This document shows, piece by piece, positions 8,301-17,150 of a stretch of DNA of 64,000 bases. The DNA is from Bacteroidetes bacterium GWF2_33_16. Its GTDB lineage: Bacteria > Bacteroidota > Bacteroidia > Bacteroidales > UBA12077. The stretch lies in NCBI GenBank assembly GCA_001768565.1, contig MEOE01000013.1:186001-250000 (forward strand), read 5' to 3'. The translations under genes and the position numbers were made by a program. How positions within the stretch are numbered: position 1 is the stretch's first letter; every line of letters begins with the position of its first letter. The notes beneath the pieces were generated by a model that saw nothing but the letters and a program-made list of their open reading frames with translations, had not been told where the DNA came from and ran no database searches.

Positions 8301-9497
8301 TTATAAAGCAGCAATTATTGCATCAGCCATTTGCGTGGTTGAAGCTGCACCTTGTTTCAGAACTTCAGGAGAACCTTTAAGTTTCATCATATCATAAGCT
8401 CTCACTTTTCCTTCTGCAACAACTTTTGCCACAGCTTTATTTATCTTTTCGGCAATTGCATTTTCTCCAATATGCTCAAGCATCATTACTGCAGAAGCTA
8501 TCATTGCAATAGGATTTACGATACTTGTTTCATACTCTGCATATTTTGGAGCCGATCCATGTGTTGGTTCGAAAACACAAACACCTGATTCAGGGTTGAA
8601 CTGAGCTGAGGTAGCAAATCCCAATCCACCGATAAGACCTGCAAAAGCATCAGAAACGATATCACCAAACATGTTACCTGCAACAATCACATTATAATTT
8701 TCAGGATTCTTTGTTAACCACATTGTCATGGCATCGATATTTACATCTTCTACCCAAATATCTGGATACTGTGATTTGCTCATTTCCTGTGCTATTTTTA
8801 GCATCATTCCTGAGGTTTCTCTAATTACGTTAGGTTTTTCACAAACAGTAATCTTTTTAAAACCACGTTTTTGAGCATACTCAAAAGCTGCTTTAACAAT
8901 TCTGGTTGTATATTTTTTTGTGAAAATACGGGTTGAAATTGCCAGTTCTTCACGTGGACACCATTTAAAATTTTCAACAAATTTCTTATGAGTCATAAAT
9001 GCATCATAAACCTGATCAGATGGATTGGTCCATTCAACACCACCATAAAGTCCTTCAGTATTTTGACGGAAGATCATTACATCAATTTTGGGTTCATCAA
9101 CTCCTCCATCGGCTTTTCTTCTTATAAAGTTCAGTGGGTTCCCAACATAGGTCAAGCAGGGGCGCATACAAATGTCAAGATTGAAATGCTGTCTCATTGA
9201 TACAATTGGACTATAATAATTAAAGCCTTTACCTTGAAGCTCAGGCGCGAGTTCTGCTGCAGCTTTATCTTTTGGTTTTGAAGTGATAGCTCCGAAAAGA
9301 CCAATTTTGTGCTGTTCAAGTAATTTTATAGTTCTATCTGGAAGTGGATTTCCTTCCTTGCACCAAAATTCCCAACCTATGTCAGCATGAACATAATCTG
9401 CTTTGAAACCTGCTGCATCAAGAACTCTTAATGTTTCATTCAGTACTGCTTTTCCTATACCATCACCTGGCATTGTAACGATTTTTCTCTTTTCCAT
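8301..9497 (-). CDS. Isocitrate dehydrogenase-like enzyme (isocitrate/isopropylmalate dehydrogenase family)
   Basis: A 398-residue beta-decarboxylating dehydrogenase. Seen in the sequence: GDGIG at 11-15, substrate arginines in SMRQHFNLDICMRP (Arg102, Arg112) and FRQNTEGLYGG (Arg144, Tyr151), Lys221, metal-binding Asp255, Asp279 and Asp283 in GDIVSDAFAGLIGG, and the cofactor loop HGSAPKYA at 313-320. The Lys-Tyr pair in that loop is what NADP-dependent isocitrate dehydrogenases have, while NAD-dependent relatives usually have Asp-Ile, so NADP preference is a cautious inference. Its place between CitF and two aconitase-like genes argues for isocitrate rather than isopropylmalate. It could run toward 2-oxoglutarate or in the reductive direction. 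Confidence 0.8.
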   Translation of the reverse strand: MEKRKIVTMPGDGIGKAVLNETLRVLDAAGFKADYVHADIGWEFWCKEGNPLPDRTIKLLEQHKIGLFGAITSKPKDKAAAELAPELQGKGFNYYSPIVSMRQHFNLDICMRPCLTYVGNPLNFIRRKADGGVDEPKIDVMIFRQNTEGLYGGVEWTNPSDQVYDAFMTHKKFVENFKWCPREELAISTRIFTKKYTTRIVKAAFEYAQKRGFKKITVCEKPNVIRETSGMMLKIAQEMSKSQYPDIWVEDVNIDAMTMWLTKNPENYNVIVAGNMFGDIVSDAFAGLIGGLGFATSAQFNPESGVCVFEPTHGSAPKYAEYETSIVNPIAMIASAVMMLEHIGENAIAEKINKAVAKVVAEGKVRAYDMMKLKGSPEVLKQGAASTTQMADAIIAAL

Positions 9498-9538
9498 ATT
9501 GACTCCTGTTTTTTTATTGTTCTTTTTATATTATTTAT

Positions 9539-11095
9539 TTATTCCTTAATTTTCTTTACTACATCGATTACTGTTCCATCAACCCATTTTATGGCTGCTA
9601 CGATTTTTTCTTCGAACTCAATAGCTTTAGGTTTTCCGCATATTTTTTCAGCTTCGTCCTTTAACTGCTGAATTGTTTTAATTGGCAGTTTTGAGTTCTT
9701 CATTTTATTTATCAAGTCTTTACGAAGCGGATTTATTGCTATACCACGCTCGGTTACTATTATGTCAATAAGTTCACCTGGTCCGCATATAGTGGTAACC
9801 TCATCTCTAATAACTGGAATTCTATCTCTGAAAAGCGGAATAGGAAGTATAACATTCTTCCCAAATAAACAATTCTGCCATCCACCGATTCCGTGAAGCA
9901 AATATCCATCGGAGTGGGTAACAACATTCGCATTAAAATTCACATCTACTTCAGTAGCACCAAGTATTACAACGTCAAGGATACCTTCGAAATTTCCTTT
10001 TCCATGATAATTATAGCTTGTAAAAGGACTTGTGTTTACATGTCGAGGATTATCTCTCATTGAACGAACACCATCAAGATCAAAAGTTTGACCATCAAGA
10101 ATATATTCTACTAATCCCTCTTCCAAAAGATCAACAAGGTATTTGTTGCTACCGCCTCTTGCGAATCTGGCTTTGATTCCTTTCCTACGCATTATTTCTC
10201 CAAAATAAATGCCAATGGAAAGAGCTGTTCCACCTGCGCCAGCCTGGAATGAAAATCCATCGTAAATCAGTTCAGCCTCTTCGCAAAATTTTGCAGTAAG
10301 TTCGGCTATAAGCAACCTATCTGGACTTTTGGTTATTTTTGTGGTTCCTGAAACAATTTTTTCAGGAATACCTACCTGATCAACCTTAACTACATAATCC
10401 ACATAGTTGCCATGTATCTGCCATGGAATGCATGGGAAAGGAACAAGATTATCTGTAACAACTATCACTTTGTCTGCATATTGCGAATCAGCAAGGGCAA
10501 AACCTAATAATCCACATGCCGAAGGACCGTTTACACCATTTGAATTTCCAAATGGATCGGCTGTAGGAGCAGCAATTACTGCAATATCGATTTCAACTTC
10601 GCCATCCTGTACAGCCTGATACCTGCCACCATGCGAACGAAGAATGCCAACACCTTTCATCTTCCCTTGAGTTGTAAATTTTCCCAATGGACCATTCATA
10701 CTTCCCTCAATATGGTGTATAGTTCCATCTTCGAGATATTTTATAAGTGGTTGATGACAGGTAAAAGAAGCAGACGGGAACCATACAAGATCTTTAATAC
10801 CCATCTCATGAGCAATATCAAATATCTGAACAGCAATAAGATCTCCATCGCGGAAATGATGATGTGTAGATATTGTCATTCCGTCCTTGATACCAGATTT
10901 AATAAGCGCATCTTTCAGACTATCAACCAGTTTATTTCCATCTAAAGGATAATCAGCACTTGTTGATATTTTTGGAGCATATTTTCTCCCTGTTGGTTTA
11001 TATTTTCCAACCCCTTTGAAAGGGATCACTTTTTTACCATTGATTGTCTCAGGAATCATCCTGCCGACAGCATTTTTAACTAATTTATTTGCCAT
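9539..11095 (-). CDS. citF: Citrate lyase alpha subunit (acetyl-ACP:citrate ACP-transferase)
   Basis: A 518-residue protein close to the usual 510 of CitF. Characteristic blocks are the glycine-rich FQAGAGGTALS, the long central match around FDLDGVRSMRDNP, NANVVTHSDGYLLHGIGGWQN, the ICGPGELIDIIVTERGIAINP block and the C-terminal DGTVIDVVKKIKE. CitF exchanges citrate for acetate on the acyl-carrier prosthetic group, after which the beta subunit cleaves citryl-ACP to oxaloacetate. Its start overlaps the end of the fused CitD-CitE gene by 11 bases, which implies translational coupling of the complex. A citramalate lyase, which has homologous subunits, is the main alternative. Confidence 0.87.
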   Translation of the reverse strand: MANKLVKNAVGRMIPETINGKKVIPFKGVGKYKPTGRKYAPKISTSADYPLDGNKLVDSLKDALIKSGIKDGMTISTHHHFRDGDLIAVQIFDIAHEMGIKDLVWFPSASFTCHQPLIKYLEDGTIHHIEGSMNGPLGKFTTQGKMKGVGILRSHGGRYQAVQDGEVEIDIAVIAAPTADPFGNSNGVNGPSACGLLGFALADSQYADKVIVVTDNLVPFPCIPWQIHGNYVDYVVKVDQVGIPEKIVSGTTKITKSPDRLLIAELTAKFCEEAELIYDGFSFQAGAGGTALSIGIYFGEIMRRKGIKARFARGGSNKYLVDLLEEGLVEYILDGQTFDLDGVRSMRDNPRHVNTSPFTSYNYHGKGNFEGILDVVILGATEVDVNFNANVVTHSDGYLLHGIGGWQNCLFGKNVILPIPLFRDRIPVIRDEVTTICGPGELIDIIVTERGIAINPLRKDLINKMKNSKLPIKTIQQLKDEAEKICGKPKAIEFEEKIVAAIKWVDGTVIDVVKKIKE

Positions 11096-12290
11096 AATTT
11101 TCTCTCCAATCAGTACTTAATTTACCAGCTTCAATAGCCTGTTCAATAGTTCTCTGTGCGCGTTTTACAACAGGAGGATCGATCATTTTCGAACCAAGCG
11201 CCACAACTCCCAAACCTTTTTCTGTTGCTTCAAAGAATGCATTTACGATCTTCATCGCTTTATCAATCTCCTTTTCATCAGGAGCATAGTTCTCGTGTAT
11301 TACAGGTATTTGTCTAGGATGAATACAACCCATTCCATCAAATCCAAGAGCTTTAGATCTGAGCACATTTTGTTTTAATGCTTCCATGTCGGACACATCG
11401 GAAAAAACAGAGTCGATAGGCTGAACACGGGCTGCACGGGCCGAATTAACTACCTGCGAACGCGCAAAGAATGTTTCTGTTCCTTCGTTAGTTCTCTGTG
11501 TTCCTAAGTCAGCAGTATAATCTTCCAATCCAATGGCCAAGGATACAACATTTTCGGAGGCAGCTATCTCATATGAATTGATTACTCCTAGCGCACTCTC
11601 AATAATAGGCATTATCCAAATCTTTCTTTTGTTTTTATTCAGAGCTTTAATCTCATCATTTACCTGCTTAACCTGAGCAGCACTTTCGCATTTGGGAAGG
11701 AGTATAAGATTTACATTATGATTCACAACCATTCTAAGATCTTCTAGTCCGAGCGGAAGTTGATTTATTCTTACCATTCTTTCAGCGCCGTAAAAATCGA
11801 CTGATCGAAGCGTGTTTCTTACAAGTATTCGTGTTTCGAATTTCTTTGCCGGGGCAACAGAATCTTCAAGGTCAAGTATTATTCCATCCGGACTGTGTAT
11901 TCCAGCATTTAGGGCCAGCTTTGGAGAATCGCCAGGCAAATAAAGCCTCGACCTTCTGTTGGTTTCCCTTTCTGTTTGTGAATTATTTTCAGGGATTAAT
12001 GGAAACAGATATTCTTTATCTGTACTAACAAGAATCTTTACCGCAGCTTCAATCCTTGCAGCTATAACATAATCCAGCGCTCCTGTATCTTCTATCTTCA
12101 GGTTAGCATTTTTAATATCAAAGAATTTAAGCACATCTCTACAAAGTGCTTCAATTTTATCGCCGAAAAGAGGTTTGACTTTGCTGATCACTTCTATTTT
12201 GAGACCACCACTTTTGGTTATCTCCAAAGTGATCTTGCAGTCAGAACGAACCTCTTTCCCGCAATTCCCAGTTTCTGCTATTTTTGACAT
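11085..12290 (-). CDS. Fused citrate lyase gamma (acyl carrier) and beta (citryl-ACP lyase) protein
   Basis: A 401-residue fusion. Residues 1-95 are a CitD-like acyl carrier: AETGNCGKEVRSDCKI at 5-20, with Ser16 in the position of the serine that carries the phosphoribosyl-dephospho-CoA group, then the FGDKI block and DTGALDYVIAARIEA. After a polar linker of about 15 residues, residues 110-401 are CitE-like: RRSRLYLPGDSP, ILDLEDSVAP (acidic metal ligands), MVRINQLPLG, PIIESALG and GCIHPRQI. Free-standing CitD is about 98 residues and CitE about 300, so both parts are complete. It follows the regulator gene by 30 bases and overlaps citF. No citC, citG or citX gene for activating the carrier is in the window. 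Confidence 0.83.
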   Translation of the reverse strand: MSKIAETGNCGKEVRSDCKITLEITKSGGLKIEVISKVKPLFGDKIEALCRDVLKFFDIKNANLKIEDTGALDYVIAARIEAAVKILVSTDKEYLFPLIPENNSQTERETNRRSRLYLPGDSPKLALNAGIHSPDGIILDLEDSVAPAKKFETRILVRNTLRSVDFYGAERMVRINQLPLGLEDLRMVVNHNVNLILLPKCESAAQVKQVNDEIKALNKNKRKIWIMPIIESALGVINSYEIAASENVVSLAIGLEDYTADLGTQRTNEGTETFFARSQVVNSARAARVQPIDSVFSDVSDMEALKQNVLRSKALGFDGMGCIHPRQIPVIHENYAPDEKEIDKAMKIVNAFFEATEKGLGVVALGSKMIDPPVVKRAQRTIEQAIEAGKLSTDWRENYGK

Positions 12291-12320
12291 ATTTAATTGT
12301 TTATTATTATGTAATTAGGA

Positions 12321-12869
12321 TCAATTTAATTTGACTACCCATAAAAGCTGCGCATCATTATCACTAATATTAATGAATGTATGCAACTGATTTGAATTAA
12401 AATAAAAGCTATCGCCCTTATTCAGTAAATATTTATTTTTGTTTACATGAACTTCAAAAATGCCTTCGATAATAAAACAGAACTCCTGACTGGGATAACT
12501 GCTTGTCATAATATCAGTAGAGTCGGAATTCTTTTTAAAGTGAATTATATAAGGCTCCATCTGCTTATTGAGGTCATAGTTCGAAAGAAGATATGAGCTG
12601 GTTCCTTTATCGTTGTGTTTAAAGATCTTTCGTTTATTTGCTCTAACTACCGGATTTCTAACTCCAGCCTCATTCTCACCAATAAGTTCGCCAACCGTAG
12701 TAGTGAGTGCATCGGCAATTTTTATCAGTGTTATTAGTGAAGGGAAAGATTTTGATTTTTCTATTTGAGAAATTAAACTTGGAGTCATACCGATTGCGCT
12801 AGCCAAATCATTGGTCTGAATGTTAAGGCTTTCTCTTCGCTTTTTTATTCTTTCGCCGATCCTATGCAT
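12321..12869 (-). CDS. XRE-family transcriptional regulator with C-terminal cupin domain
   Basis: A 182-residue protein. Residues 7-60 form an XRE-type helix-turn-helix (GMTPSLISQIEKSKSFPSL). Residues 105-180 form a small cupin barrel (SQEFCFIIEGIFEV, NKGDSFYFNSNQLHTF), which in this family binds a small-molecule ligand. It is the first gene of the citrate operon, reading the same way, so it probably controls its own operon in response to citrate or a related acid. No clear operator or TAnnTTTG element was found in the 222 bases upstream; a small AAGAATTCTT palindrome at about 12962 is the only symmetry noted. Confidence 0.85.
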   Translation of the reverse strand: MHRIGERIKKRRESLNIQTNDLASAIGMTPSLISQIEKSKSFPSLITLIKIADALTTTVGELIGENEAGVRNPVVRANKRKIFKHNDKGTSSYLLSNYDLNKQMEPYIIHFKKNSDSTDIMTSSYPSQEFCFIIEGIFEVHVNKNKYLLNKGDSFYFNSNQLHTFINISDNDAQLLWVVKLN

Positions 12870-13091
12870 AATAGGAATACGTAATTAAGTAAGATTTCAC
12901 AAATTAAATACAATTTAATTTATTAAACAAAGTTTTCTTAATTAGAAATTGATTCAATACCAAGAATTCTTAAGATTTAATAAATGACCAATTGACACCA
13001 TATTGAAATTACTTAAGACCTTTTGAAATCTTTTTAAATATGAGTAACTTGAACATATTTTTAAACAGTATTAAACCTAATTCATTAAGCC

Positions 13092-13577
13092 ATGACTAAG
13101 CAAACTGACAATAATTTGATTTGTTGCCCAGAGTTTAAACCAGAACTATGGGATGATAAAATTCTCGAGTGGCATAATAAAAAATTTATTAAGGATAGTG
13201 TATTTACGATATTCTTTATGCCTGTTAACTTTGGTGCTGTTATGAGAAGGATAGACAATAAAGTGCGAAAAGCTGATGCATCAACACCTGATTTTCTTTG
13301 CCTGGCCGATCATGTTTCAAGATGGAAAATGGATGTATATCTTGCTGTTGACAAGGATATTCCAAATGCTAATAATATTGTATTAAGTGGCAAGTTTTTC
13401 AGTAAGGTTTACGAAGGTCCATTTAAAGATACAGGAAAATGGTGTAAAGATTTTGAGAACGAGGCCAAATTAAAAGGTTTTACTGTAAATAAATGGTTCA
13501 TGTGGTACACTACCTGCCCTAAATGCGCAAAGAAGTACGGTAAAAATTATGTGGCTATCATTTCACAGGTTGAATAA
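13092..13577 (+). CDS. Conserved hypothetical protein with C-terminal CPKC motif
   Basis: A 161-residue soluble protein of a family that I recognise as widespread and without assigned function, sometimes loosely labelled hydrolase. It has a Cys-Cys pair at 11-12 (NLICCPEF), a conserved middle (WKMDVYLAVDKDIP, LSGKFFSKVYEGPF) and a CPKCAKKYGKNYV end with Cys142 and Cys145. The alternating strands resemble the GyrI-like effector-binding fold, which is inference. The two Cys pairs could bind a metal ion together. It stands alone, divergent from the citrate operon and convergent with the Lrp gene, 14 bases from its end. Confidence 0.7.
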   Translation: MTKQTDNNLICCPEFKPELWDDKILEWHNKKFIKDSVFTIFFMPVNFGAVMRRIDNKVRKADASTPDFLCLADHVSRWKMDVYLAVDKDIPNANNIVLSGKFFSKVYEGPFKDTGKWCKDFENEAKLKGFTVNKWFMWYTTCPKCAKKYGKNYVAIISQVE

Positions 13578-13591
13578 ACTTAAGAAAAGAA

Positions 13592-14053
13592 TTAAATACT
13601 AAATTCTCTGTCTATTGTCTGATCGAGTGAGATAAAGGTTTCTGTTCGTCCTACACCTGGAATATTTTGAATGGTATTTACAAGTACATTCATTAAATGC
13701 TGATTATCTGTACAGTAAATTTTAAGCAATAGCGCCCATGTTCCGGTTGTAAAATGGCATTCTGTAACTTCAGGAATCTTATCAATATCTCTAATAACAT
13801 TTTTGTACACATGTGCTTTTTCGAGATAAACACCCACAAAAGCACATATATCATAGCCTACAGCCTTTGGTTTAATGGTAAATTTCGAGCCACTAATAAT
13901 ACCCGATTCTTCAAGTTTGTTATATCTCTGATGAATAGCTGCACCCGATATTCCGCAGGCTCTTGCAATTTCCAAAAAAGGAGTTCGTGCATTTTTTATA
14001 AGAAAAGATAAAATCTTTCTATCTGTTGCATCAATCTGTAATTTTTTACTCAT
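13592..14053 (-). CDS. Lrp/AsnC family transcriptional regulator
   Basis: A 153-residue protein with the standard layout: a winged helix-turn-helix at 5-60 (DRKILSFLIKNARTPFLEIA, AIHQRYNKLEESGII) and a RAM/AsnC ligand-binding domain at 70-150. Such regulators usually bind amino acids or 2-oxoacids. A near-perfect inverted repeat begins at its start codon and extends upstream, which suggests autoregulation. Its target genes cannot be read from context; the neighbouring citrate and two-component genes are candidates only by position. Confidence 0.9.
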   Translation of the reverse strand: MSKKLQIDATDRKILSFLIKNARTPFLEIARACGISGAAIHQRYNKLEESGIISGSKFTIKPKAVGYDICAFVGVYLEKAHVYKNVIRDIDKIPEVTECHFTTGTWALLLKIYCTDNQHLMNVLVNTIQNIPGVGRTETFISLDQTIDREFSI

Positions 14054-14100
14054 AATACATAATGATTTATAACCATATTACAATATTATGTATTATTATG
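14051..14100. promoter_or_regulatory. Candidate Lrp operator (inverted repeat)
   Basis: CATAATACATAAT (14051-14063) is repeated inverted at 14085-14100 as ATTATGTATTATTATG, with 12 of 13 positions matching and 21 bases between. The left arm includes the Lrp start codon. Spacing of about three helical turns between arm centres suits cooperative Lrp binding. Confidence 0.5.
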
Positions 14101-14147
14101 TAATCTAGAAACTAATTTCGCTAGTTATTTAATTCTACCCGACTATT

Positions 14148-15515
14148 TTATTTCGCTGATTTAATTTTTAATGTAAAAATTGTTTCCTCGGGAGTTGACT
14201 TTGTTAAAGCCAATGCCCCACCCTGCACATTTGCTAATTGTCTGGAAAGACTAAGTCCTATACCTGTGCCTTCTTTACGTGTAGTGAAAAATGGAACAAA
14301 AATTTTATCCTGGATATCTTGAGGTATTCCTCCTCCATTATCAGAGATATCTATATAAATTGCACTATTATGATCACTCCATACAGAAATACCTATCGTT
14401 GATTTTTTTTTATTCTTTATTGCTTCAAATGAATTTTTAATCAGGTTTATAAGTATTTGTTCAAGCATAGCTTTGTCTGCAATGGCTTTTAAATTTGAAA
14501 ACCGGGTTTTGTAATTTAATTCCACACCTGTTTGTACTGCTTCATCATGCAATAAAACCAATATATTATTGATTAGATCATCCACATCGATTTGCATAAG
14601 AGTTGGATGAGGAATAAGAGTTAAGCTTCGAAACCGTTTAACAAAATCAATCATTCCTTTGCTGCGTTCCTCGATTATTTTAAGACCCTTTATTGTATCG
14701 GCAATAATTTCGGGAGAGATTTCGACAACACTTCCAGTGGGTTGAGTATTTTCATTTAGAATCTCCAATAAAGTAGAAATAGTTGAGTTAATTGGCCCGG
14801 CTGAATTCATTAATTCATGCGTAAGCACACGGATTAGTTTTTGCCATCCCTCCATTTCACGCTCGTCGAGCTCTCCCCTGATATTTTGAAAGGATACAAT
14901 TTTTATTTCTTCTTTTGGAAACTTAAGCAAAGCAGCCCGAATCGTTAAATGCTGCAAATATCCATCACGATAAATACTTATTAGTTTTGATTCATCAGGT
15001 TTTATTTCCTCTATTGCCTTTGCAAATGCATTATCAATAGACCTTAAATCATTTATATTTTCTAGTCCTCCCCTACCTATTATCTTTTTTGCAGAAGAGT
15101 TTTTCATTTGAATCAATCCATCCTTTGTCAGCGATATTATTCCGATGTTTATATGTTCGAAAAGCGTTGTGAGATATTCGTTTTGTTGTAAGCTATCAAC
15201 TTTAAGTTCCTTAATCTGCTCCAAAACTCTATTTAATTTGCTATGAAAGTTTTTGAATTGATTGTTTTTTGTTTTGCCAACAAAATTTGTTGTGGTGTCG
15301 GCACAATTTATAGAATCGAATAGTTGTTCAAGCTCACGACTAATCGTATTTTGACTTCGTACCAACAGATACACTTGCACACCAAGTATAACGAAGAGAT
15401 TTATTAAGTAAAACCAATCTGGCTTTGAAACAGATACAAATGCAATGATTATACATGTAATTAAAATACCAATAACTCTTAACCAGATTTGTATATAATG
15501 TCTTTTAAGTAACAT
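14148..15515 (-). CDS. Membrane sensor histidine kinase (NtrB/NtrY-like)
   Basis: A 455-residue kinase with two membrane helices at about 10-30 and 35-53, a PAS-like region at about 115-215, a dimerisation domain with the phospho-accepting His233 in VLTHELMN, and a HATPase domain with LEQILINLIKNSFEAI, DNGGGIP and GTGIGLSLSRQ. It follows the sigma-54 activator gene by 43 bases on the same strand and is surely its partner. The periplasmic loop between the helices is only a few residues, so the signal is probably sensed in the membrane or cytoplasm. The neighbouring divergent permease may be the target or the source of the signal. Confidence 0.88.
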   Translation of the reverse strand: MLLKRHYIQIWLRVIGILITCIIIAFVSVSKPDWFYLINLFVILGVQVYLLVRSQNTISRELEQLFDSINCADTTTNFVGKTKNNQFKNFHSKLNRVLEQIKELKVDSLQQNEYLTTLFEHINIGIISLTKDGLIQMKNSSAKKIIGRGGLENINDLRSIDNAFAKAIEEIKPDESKLISIYRDGYLQHLTIRAALLKFPKEEIKIVSFQNIRGELDEREMEGWQKLIRVLTHELMNSAGPINSTISTLLEILNENTQPTGSVVEISPEIIADTIKGLKIIEERSKGMIDFVKRFRSLTLIPHPTLMQIDVDDLINNILVLLHDEAVQTGVELNYKTRFSNLKAIADKAMLEQILINLIKNSFEAIKNKKKSTIGISVWSDHNSAIYIDISDNGGGIPQDIQDKIFVPFFTTRKEGTGIGLSLSRQLANVQGGALALTKSTPEETIFTLKIKSAK

Positions 15516-15558
15516 ATTGAATATCTTTAATCGATTCTTAAAATTAAACCTAATTTAA

Positions 15559-16923
15559 TTACAGTTCATAATCTTTTATTTTTCGATAAAGTGTTTGTCT
15601 GCCAACACCCAGTTCTTTTGCAACCGCAGAAAGATTTCCTTTATTACGTTTTAAAGAACTGGCTATAACTATTTTTTCTGCCTCGTTTAAGCTTAATGGT
15701 TTATCAATAAGATTAATACTATCATTGTGTTGTTGCACCAAAAGATCGCCTGAAGGAATAATTTTCCCTTCGCAAAGAATTACAGCCCGTTCAACAGCAT
15801 GACTAAGTTCTCTGACATTTCCGGGCCAGTGGTAAGCCATTAACCTTTCTATAGCGCTACTGCTAAATGATAAGTTTTGCTTACCATATTTTTCAGCATA
15901 TTTTTGAAGATAATAGTTTGCAATTAATAGTTTATCGTCGCCTCTGGAACGAAGTGGAGGTAATTCAATTTGTATAGTGTTTATTCGGTAAAGTAAATCC
16001 TCGCGAAATACTTTATTTGCAACCATTTCATGAACATTTCGATTAGTGGCACATACAAGTCGTACATCAATTAATATAGATTCCGAACCACCCACAGGTG
16101 TTAATTCCCTATTTTGTATTACCGTTAGCAACTTTGCCTGCATTGCCTGCGATAAATTGCCAATCTCATCGAGGAAAAGTGTACCACCATTCGCAAGAAC
16201 CAATCGACCTGTTTTATCTTCGCGTGCATCGGTAAAAGCTCCTTTTTTATAACCAAAAAGTTCGCTTTCAAAAAGCGACTCAGTTATTGTACCCATATCG
16301 ATACTTAAAAAAATACCTTTTGATCTTGATGATTGCCTGTGAATTTCCCTTGCAACCAGCTCTTTGCCTGTACCATTTTCGCCAAGAATCAGCATGTTCG
16401 CATCAGTTGGAGCAACCTTTTCGATCATTCGAAAAACATCCTGTATAGCTGGCGAATTACCCAATATGCTCTGATATTTGCTATTAAAACTTTGTTTAAG
16501 CTGATTTTGCTGCAATCGTAATGCACTTAATTCACGACGCGATTTACTCAACTCCAAACCACTTGTTACAGTAGCCAATAACTTTTGATTATCCCAGGGT
16601 TTAAGAATAAAATTTGATGCTCCTTTTTGTAAAGCTTCAACAGCAAGTTCAACATCACCATAGGCAGTAATAAGGATTACCACCTGATCATGGTCTATTT
16701 TCTTTATCTCTTTAAGCCAAAAGAAACCTTCCTTCCCGGAATTGTCAGTCGAATCAAAGTTCATATCCAGAATTACAATATCAATGTATTCCTTTTGAAG
16801 TATTTCAGGTATTTTTTTGGGATTCGTAGTCGATAAAACTTTGCCAACTTTCCGCTTTAGATATAGCGCAAGAGACTCAATAACACTCGGATTATCATCA
16901 ACAATTAAAATAGTTCCTTCCAT
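15559..16923 (-). CDS. Sigma-54-dependent response regulator (NtrC family)
   Basis: A 454-residue protein: receiver domain with phospho-acceptor Asp53 (VILDMNFD), AAA+ domain with Walker A GENGTGKE at 181-188, sigma-54 contact loop GAFTDA at 228-233 and GGTLFLDEIGNL, and a Fis-type DNA-binding end (NLSAVAKELGVGRQTLYRKI). The contact loop is GAFTDA rather than the textbook GAFTGA, a variant I believe is common in Bacteroidota. On its promoter side, TACTTTTG lies at 16951-16944, a -7-like match without a clear -33 element. It is divergent from a permease gene preceded by a sigma-54-type promoter and paired direct repeats, the natural candidate target. Confidence 0.9.
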   Translation of the reverse strand: MEGTILIVDDNPSVIESLALYLKRKVGKVLSTTNPKKIPEILQKEYIDIVILDMNFDSTDNSGKEGFFWLKEIKKIDHDQVVILITAYGDVELAVEALQKGASNFILKPWDNQKLLATVTSGLELSKSRRELSALRLQQNQLKQSFNSKYQSILGNSPAIQDVFRMIEKVAPTDANMLILGENGTGKELVAREIHRQSSRSKGIFLSIDMGTITESLFESELFGYKKGAFTDAREDKTGRLVLANGGTLFLDEIGNLSQAMQAKLLTVIQNRELTPVGGSESILIDVRLVCATNRNVHEMVANKVFREDLLYRINTIQIELPPLRSRGDDKLLIANYYLQKYAEKYGKQNLSFSSSAIERLMAYHWPGNVRELSHAVERAVILCEGKIIPSGDLLVQQHNDSINLIDKPLSLNEAEKIVIASSLKRNKGNLSAVAKELGVGRQTLYRKIKDYEL

Positions 16924-16982
16924 AGGAAATGATTTTTATTTATCAAAAGTAGTTAGAAAAATGTAAAAAGTAAATTCATTGT

Positions 16983-17014
16983 ATGATTTTGAGACAAGTA
17001 CTGGATGATTTTGA
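16983..17014 (+). promoter_or_regulatory. Paired direct repeats, candidate enhancer for the sigma-54 activator
   Basis: ATGATTTTGA occurs at 16983-16992 and again at 17005-17014, exactly 22 bases apart, about two helical turns, so both copies face the same side of the DNA. They lie 70-100 bases upstream of a -24/-12 element and next to the gene of a sigma-54 activator. Confidence 0.5.
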
Positions 17015-17083
17015 ACCATTAAAATATAATAACTATTTGATAACAATTATTTATGTATCTGTAATACTGATTTTTAATCTATT

Positions 17084-17099
17084 TGGCATAGTAGTTGAA
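17084..17099 (+). promoter_or_regulatory. Sigma-54 (-24/-12) promoter of the FtsX-like permease
   Basis: TGGCAT-AGTAG-TTGAA matches the RpoN consensus TGGCAC-N5-TTGCA with the right spacing between the GG and the second element; the -12 GC is GA. It is 51 bases before the ATG at 17151. Confidence 0.6.
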
Positions 17100-17150
17100 A
17101 AAAATATCAATAATTTTAAAATAATAAAACATCATTAAATAATTAATACA

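Noticed and set aside
4063-9497. Leucine biosynthesis genes (leuCD and leuB)
   Set aside because: The hydro-lyases are leuCD-like, but the dehydrogenase has isocitrate-type residues and length, citrate lyase genes share the operon, and leuA is absent.
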